NCBI GenBank assembly: GCA_028869395.1
Contig: JAGWSE010000300.1
Location: 1 to 17,398 of the forward strand
Direction of reading: 5' to 3'
DNA: 17,398 nucleotides
Source of the DNA: Alphaproteobacteria bacterium
GTDB taxonomy: Bacteria; Pseudomonadota; Alphaproteobacteria; Caulobacterales; Caulobacteraceae
Shown here: in pieces, positions 13,904 to 17,398 of the stretch
Numbering within the stretch: the stretch's first letter is position 1
How the letters are laid out: the number at the start of each line of letters is the position of its first letter
Translations under genes and position numbers: made by a program
Notes under the pieces: generated by a model
What the model was told of the DNA's origin: nothing
Database searches by the model: none
The model's input: the letters and a program-made list of their open reading frames with translations, nothing else

Positions 13904-14589
13904 TCCAGCGCGAACTGCACCGCCGCCTCGCAGTGCACGACGGCGGTGTCGACCGCCGGCAGGTCGAGCTCGGCCGGATCGAGCAGCAGGCCGATCTCCG
14001 TGCAGCCGAAGATCACCCCGTCGCAGCCCGCCGCCTTGCCGCGGGCGATCATCTGCAGCGCTTCGGTCTTCGACTGCGGCCGCACCACCCCCTGGCAGAG
14101 CTCGTCGAAGATGATGGACTGGAGCTTCGCGCGGTCCGCTTCGCCCGGGGTCAGCGAGGCAAGCCCCAGGCTGGCCAGCCGGTCGCGGTAGAACGGCTTC
14201 TCCATGGTGTAGCGGGTGGCCAGCAGCAGCGGCCGCGCGACGCCCTTCGCCTTCAGAGCCGCGGCCGTCGAATCGGCGATGTGGATCAGCGGTATGCCCG
14301 CCGCGGCCGTCACCTCGGGGGCGTTGATGTGCATGGTGTTGGCGCAGATGACCAGCGCCTCGGCGCCGGCCGCTTCCAGGCGGCGTGCGGCGTCGGCCAG
14401 GATTTGTCCCGTCGCAGTCCAGTCGCCCTCCGCCTGCAGCTCCGCGACGGGCGCGAAGTCCACCGACCATAGGATCAGCTTCGCCGAGTGCAGCCCGCCC
14501 AGCCGCTCGCGCACCAGCCGGTTGAGCGTCTGGTAATAGACGACGGTGCTTTCGGCGCTCATTCCGCCGATGAGCCCCAGGGTCTTCAT
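13900..14589 (-). CDS. Aspartate/glutamate racemase family protein
   Basis: Family members interconvert L- and D-forms of Asp or Glu, or act as related cofactor-independent racemases, using two cysteines. The 229-residue protein has MKTLGLIGGMSAESTVVYY (1-19), the first catalytic Cys82 in LVICANTMH and the second Cys196 in GVIFGCTEIGLLL. Both are present, so the site looks intact. It resembles the broad-specificity YgeA/RacX-like group more than MurI; the real substrate is uncertain. The ATG at 14589 is 13 bp after the ilvD stop. GAGGGA, which includes the last bases of that TGA, serves as Shine-Dalgarno, so translation is probably coupled to ilvD. The much longer open frame upstream is ilvD sequence read out of frame. 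Confidence 0.9.
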   Translation of the reverse strand: MKTLGLIGGMSAESTVVYYQTLNRLVRERLGGLHSAKLILWSVDFAPVAELQAEGDWTATGQILADAARRLEAAGAEALVICANTMHINAPEVTAAAGIPLIHIADSTAAALKAKGVARPLLLATRYTMEKPFYRDRLASLGLASLTPGEADRAKLQSIIFDELCQGVVRPQSKTEALQMIARGKAAGCDGVIFGCTEIGLLLDPAELDLPAVDTAVVHCEAAVQFALD

Positions 14590-14602
14590 TGGAAGGCGTC
14601 CC

Positions 14603-16345
14603 TCAGATGTCCGCGTACACGTGGGTCTCGCCTGCCGCGCCCGGGTGGGTGACGGCCCCCAGGTGCGCGGGGCCAACCAGTTGCCGGTATTTCCAGAGCG
14701 CGCCGGAGCCGTAGGCCGTGGGCCGGGGTTCCGACCTCTCGAGCAGATAGGCGCGATGCTCCAGCTCGATGGGATCGACCTCCAGCTCGATCGTGCCGGC
14801 GTCGGCGTCGATGGCGATGATATCGCCGTCCTTGACGAGGGCGATGGGCCCGCCGGCAGCCGCCTCCGGCCCCACATGGCCCACGCAAAGGCCCCGCGTC
14901 GCGCCCGAGAACCGGCCGTCGGTGATCAGGGCCACCTGCTCCGAGAAACCCTGTCCGTAGATCGCCGCCGTGGTGGACAGCATCTCGCGCATCCCGGGGC
15001 CGCCTTTCGGCCCCTCGTAGCGGATCACCAGCACGTCGCCGGGCTTGTAGGCGCCCGCCTCGACCGCGGCGAAGCAGGCTTCCTCGCCATCGAACACGCG
15101 CGCCGGGCCCCTATGTTTGCGATGCTCCAGTCCAGCCACCTTGACGATGGCCCCGTCGGGGGCGAGCGACCCCCACAGCCCCACGACGCCGCCGGTGGGC
15201 GACAGCGGATTCGAGGCAGGGCGTATGACGTCCTGATCGTCGCGCCAGACGACGCTTTCCAGGTTCTCCCGCACTGTGCGGCCGGTGACGGTCAGGCAGT
15301 CGCCGTGGATGAGGCCCGCATCCAACAGCGTCTTGAGCAGCATCGGCACGCCGCCCGCCTCGCCCATCTTCTTGGCCGGATAGCGCCCGCCCGGCATCAG
15401 GTCGGTCAGGTAGGGGGTGCGCCTCATGATCTCGCAGACGTCGCGCAGGGTGAACGCGATGCCCGCCTCGTGCGCCATGGCCGGCAGGTGCAGGCCGCCG
15501 TTGGTCGAGCCGCCGGTCGCGGCCACAACCACCGCGGCGTTCTCGAAGGCCTCGCGCGTGCAGATGTCCCGCGGCCTGATGTTGCGCTCCAGAAGCCGCA
15601 TCACCGCCTCGCCGGTGGCCTTGGCGTACTGGTCGCGGTCCAGAAAGGCTGCCGGCAGCGCGGAGGAGAGCGGCAGCGCCAGCCCGATCGCCTCGGAGAC
15701 GCAGGCCATGGTGTTGGCCGTGTATTGGCCGCCGCACGCCCCGTCGCCCGGGCACGCATGCTGCTCGAGGTCGCAAAGATCGTCGACGGACATCTGGCCC
15801 GCGGAATGCTTGCCCACGGCCTCGAAGACGTCCTGCACGGTGACCTCGCGCCCGCGCCACTGGCCCGGCAGGATGGAGCCGCCGTAGATGAAAGCGCTCG
15901 GCACGTTCAGCCTGAGCATGGCCATCATCATGCCGGGCAGGGACTTGTCGCAGCCCGCCACGCCCACCAGCGCGTCGTAGGAATGCCCGCGCATGGTGAG
16001 CTCGACGGAATCGGCGATCACCTCGCGGCTGACCAGGGACGAGCGCATCCCCTCGTGGCCCATGGCGATGCCGTCGGTGACCGTGATGGTGCAGAACTCG
16101 CGCGGCGTGCCGCCGGCCGCCTTCACGCCCTCCGAAGCCGCATGGGCCTGGCGCATCAGCGCCGTGTTGCACGGCGCCGCCTCGTTCCAGCACGAGGCCA
16201 CGCCGACGAAGGGCTGAGCGATCTCGCGGCTGCCCAGCCCCATGGCGTAGTAGTAGGACCGGTGCGGCGCGCGCGATGGTCCCTCCGTCACGTGGCGGCT
16301 CGGCAGCCGGCTCTTGTCCCACGAACCGTCCGGTCGGCGATGCAT
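14603..16345 (-). CDS. ilvD: Dihydroxy-acid dehydratase
   Basis: IlvD converts dihydroxy-isovalerate and dihydroxy-methylvalerate to the keto acids preceding valine/leucine and isoleucine, using an Fe-S cluster. The 580-residue protein carries the cluster cysteines Cys59 (APCN), Cys132 (GCDKSLPGMMMA, with Lys134 as the conserved carbamylation site) and Cys204 (GACGGQYTANTM). Near the C-terminus it has DGRFSGATRGLCVGH with the catalytic Ser. Related sugar-acid dehydratases (Edd, YjhG types) share the fold, but the run VGVAGCDKSLPGMM and VPSAFIYGGSILPG favours IlvD proper. A GAGGGAG element supports the ATG at 16345. It leads a two-gene operon with the racemase-like gene. The Fe-S requirement fits well with ErpA, encoded elsewhere in the window. 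Confidence 0.93.
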   Translation of the reverse strand: MHRRPDGSWDKSRLPSRHVTEGPSRAPHRSYYYAMGLGSREIAQPFVGVASCWNEAAPCNTALMRQAHAASEGVKAAGGTPREFCTITVTDGIAMGHEGMRSSLVSREVIADSVELTMRGHSYDALVGVAGCDKSLPGMMMAMLRLNVPSAFIYGGSILPGQWRGREVTVQDVFEAVGKHSAGQMSVDDLCDLEQHACPGDGACGGQYTANTMACVSEAIGLALPLSSALPAAFLDRDQYAKATGEAVMRLLERNIRPRDICTREAFENAAVVVAATGGSTNGGLHLPAMAHEAGIAFTLRDVCEIMRRTPYLTDLMPGGRYPAKKMGEAGGVPMLLKTLLDAGLIHGDCLTVTGRTVRENLESVVWRDDQDVIRPASNPLSPTGGVVGLWGSLAPDGAIVKVAGLEHRKHRGPARVFDGEEACFAAVEAGAYKPGDVLVIRYEGPKGGPGMREMLSTTAAIYGQGFSEQVALITDGRFSGATRGLCVGHVGPEAAAGGPIALVKDGDIIAIDADAGTIELEVDPIELEHRAYLLERSEPRPTAYGSGALWKYRQLVGPAHLGAVTHPGAAGETHVYADI

Positions 16346-16370
16346 GGATGGGCTCCCTCGCGATGCGGTC

Positions 16371-16407
16371 CTCTTCCCTTAGGCGGCGCATTCCGCGGCG
16401 GGAAGAG
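16371..16407 (-). promoter_or_regulatory. Structured element in the ilvD leader
   Basis: A perfect 8-bp inverted repeat CTCTTCCC / GGGAAGAG encloses a second 4-bp stem (GCGG / CCGC, 16383-16396) with a 6-nt loop. The whole structure ends about 25 nt before the ilvD ATG on the minus strand. In RNA the GGGAAGAG arm lies just upstream of the GAGGGAG ribosome-binding site. It could be a leader structure or an operator; no leader peptide rich in branched-chain codons or terminator T-run is visible, so classic attenuation is not shown. Confidence 0.4.
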
Positions 16408-16608
16408 CCGAACACCATGCGCTGAGGTCGCGCCGCCGGCCAATGTGGCTGCTCGCAGTTCGACGCTGGCGAATTACGCCCGGGAGAAGGCGAAATTCGT
16501 GCATCTACAAGTTGTCGTTGCGGAAATGGGGCGATTCCGTCGACCACGTTTCGGATAACGCTGTACATCGACACGTTCGCCGACCTGTGTCCTCGGCGCC
16601 AACCCATC

Positions 16609-16625
16609 TAACTGATATTAAGTTA
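16609..16625 (+). promoter_or_regulatory. A+T-rich palindrome upstream of the TonB receptor
   Basis: TAACT-N7-AGTTA is a perfect inverted repeat in which 14 of 17 bases are A or T, about 115 bp before the receptor start. The size fits a dimeric repressor site. It is not a good Fur box, and no regulator gene is in view. Confidence 0.35.
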
Positions 16626-16638
16626 TCGCTGTTCATGT

Positions 16639-16661
16639 AACGCCGACCCGTTGACGGCGTT
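16639..16661 (+). promoter_or_regulatory. Inverted repeat enclosing a -35-like TTGACG
   Basis: AACGCCG-N9-CGGCGTT has 7-bp perfect arms and contains TTGACG (16651-16656), 79 bp before the receptor ATG. It may be an operator over the promoter or a leader hairpin; no matching -10 is clear. Confidence 0.3.
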
Positions 16662-16739
16662 GGCGTTGCTGCGGCAGCTAACCCCACCCATACGCGTAGC
16701 CAATAAGCGCGTCTCAAGCTGCGGGGAGGCAGCCTACAC

Positions 16740-17398
<659 letters not shown>

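Larger units (their letters stand above)
16346..16739. other. 394-bp divergent intergenic region, ilvD / TonB receptor
   Basis: I see no supportable gene here; the short frames in it lack family motifs and ribosome-binding sites. Its right half is less G+C-rich than its surroundings. It holds a long hairpin near ilvD (16371-16407), an A+T-rich palindrome (16609-16625), a G+C-rich inverted repeat (16639-16661), a perfect GCTGC-G-GCAGC dyad (16668-16678) and a GATTC site (16533-16537). Both divergent promoters should lie here, but none matches a consensus well; TTGACG at 16651-16656 is -35-like without a good -10. Confidence 0.6.

Noticed and set aside
14546..16558. 670-codon plus-strand open frame opposite ilvD
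   Set aside because: Longer than ilvD itself but purely a shadow; the minus strand has all IlvD catalytic motifs in frame.

Overview
The window is about 17.4 kb of G+C-rich DNA, by eye about two thirds G+C, with dense gene packing, ATGA/GTGA start-stop overlaps and long antisense shadow frames. Gene content and order (tatABC-scpBA-nagZ-SPOR-dgt, divergent erpA, then xth, NnrU and ilvD, with a TonB-dependent receptor carrying an IEELVVTAEK-type N-terminus) suggest an alphaproteobacterium of the Caulobacterales, probably Phenylobacterium or Caulobacter. The lineage is inferred from protein style and synteny, not from a marker gene. I see no rRNA, tRNA, CRISPR array, insertion sequence, phage gene or other mobile element.

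Left part (1-6331). A minus-strand cluster reads dgt, then SPOR protein -> nagZ -> scpA -> scpB, then tatA -> tatB -> tatC, with tatC running off the left edge. SPOR, nagZ, scpA and scpB are chained by 4-bp start-stop overlaps, and tatB/tatC also overlap. The cluster joins envelope work (SPOR peptidoglycan binding, muropeptide recycling by NagZ, twin-arginine export) to chromosome condensation (ScpAB) and dNTP control (Dgt). In many alphaproteobacteria argS sits between dgt and the SPOR gene; here that junction is only 165 bp.

Middle (6332-10155). Plus-strand erpA is followed by a minus-strand GST -> ArsR -> SRPBCC operon whose genes overlap by ATGA. It is preceded by an A+T-rich inverted repeat that is a good candidate operator for the ArsR protein. 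Divergently lies a hypothetical single-pass membrane protein, followed by a PPP-family metallophosphoesterase. The natural start of the phosphoesterase (ATG at 9058, overlapping the upstream stop) is separated from its first catalytic motif by an in-frame TAG. This is the most anomalous gene in the window.

Right part (10156-17398). Plus strand: a sulfatase without a signal peptide, exodeoxyribonuclease III, a one-TM hypothetical protein and an NnrU-family membrane protein. The NnrU stop codon overlaps, tail to tail, the stop of a minus-strand aspartate/glutamate racemase-like gene, which is co-transcribed behind ilvD. A 394-bp intergenic region with several inverted repeats separates ilvD from a divergent, right-truncated TonB-dependent receptor.

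Most of the window is conserved housekeeping content. I found no convincing undescribed multi-gene system; the leads are the interrupted phosphoesterase, the ArsR operator, the missing argS, an enlarged TatC loop and structured intergenic DNA around ilvD and the TonB receptor.
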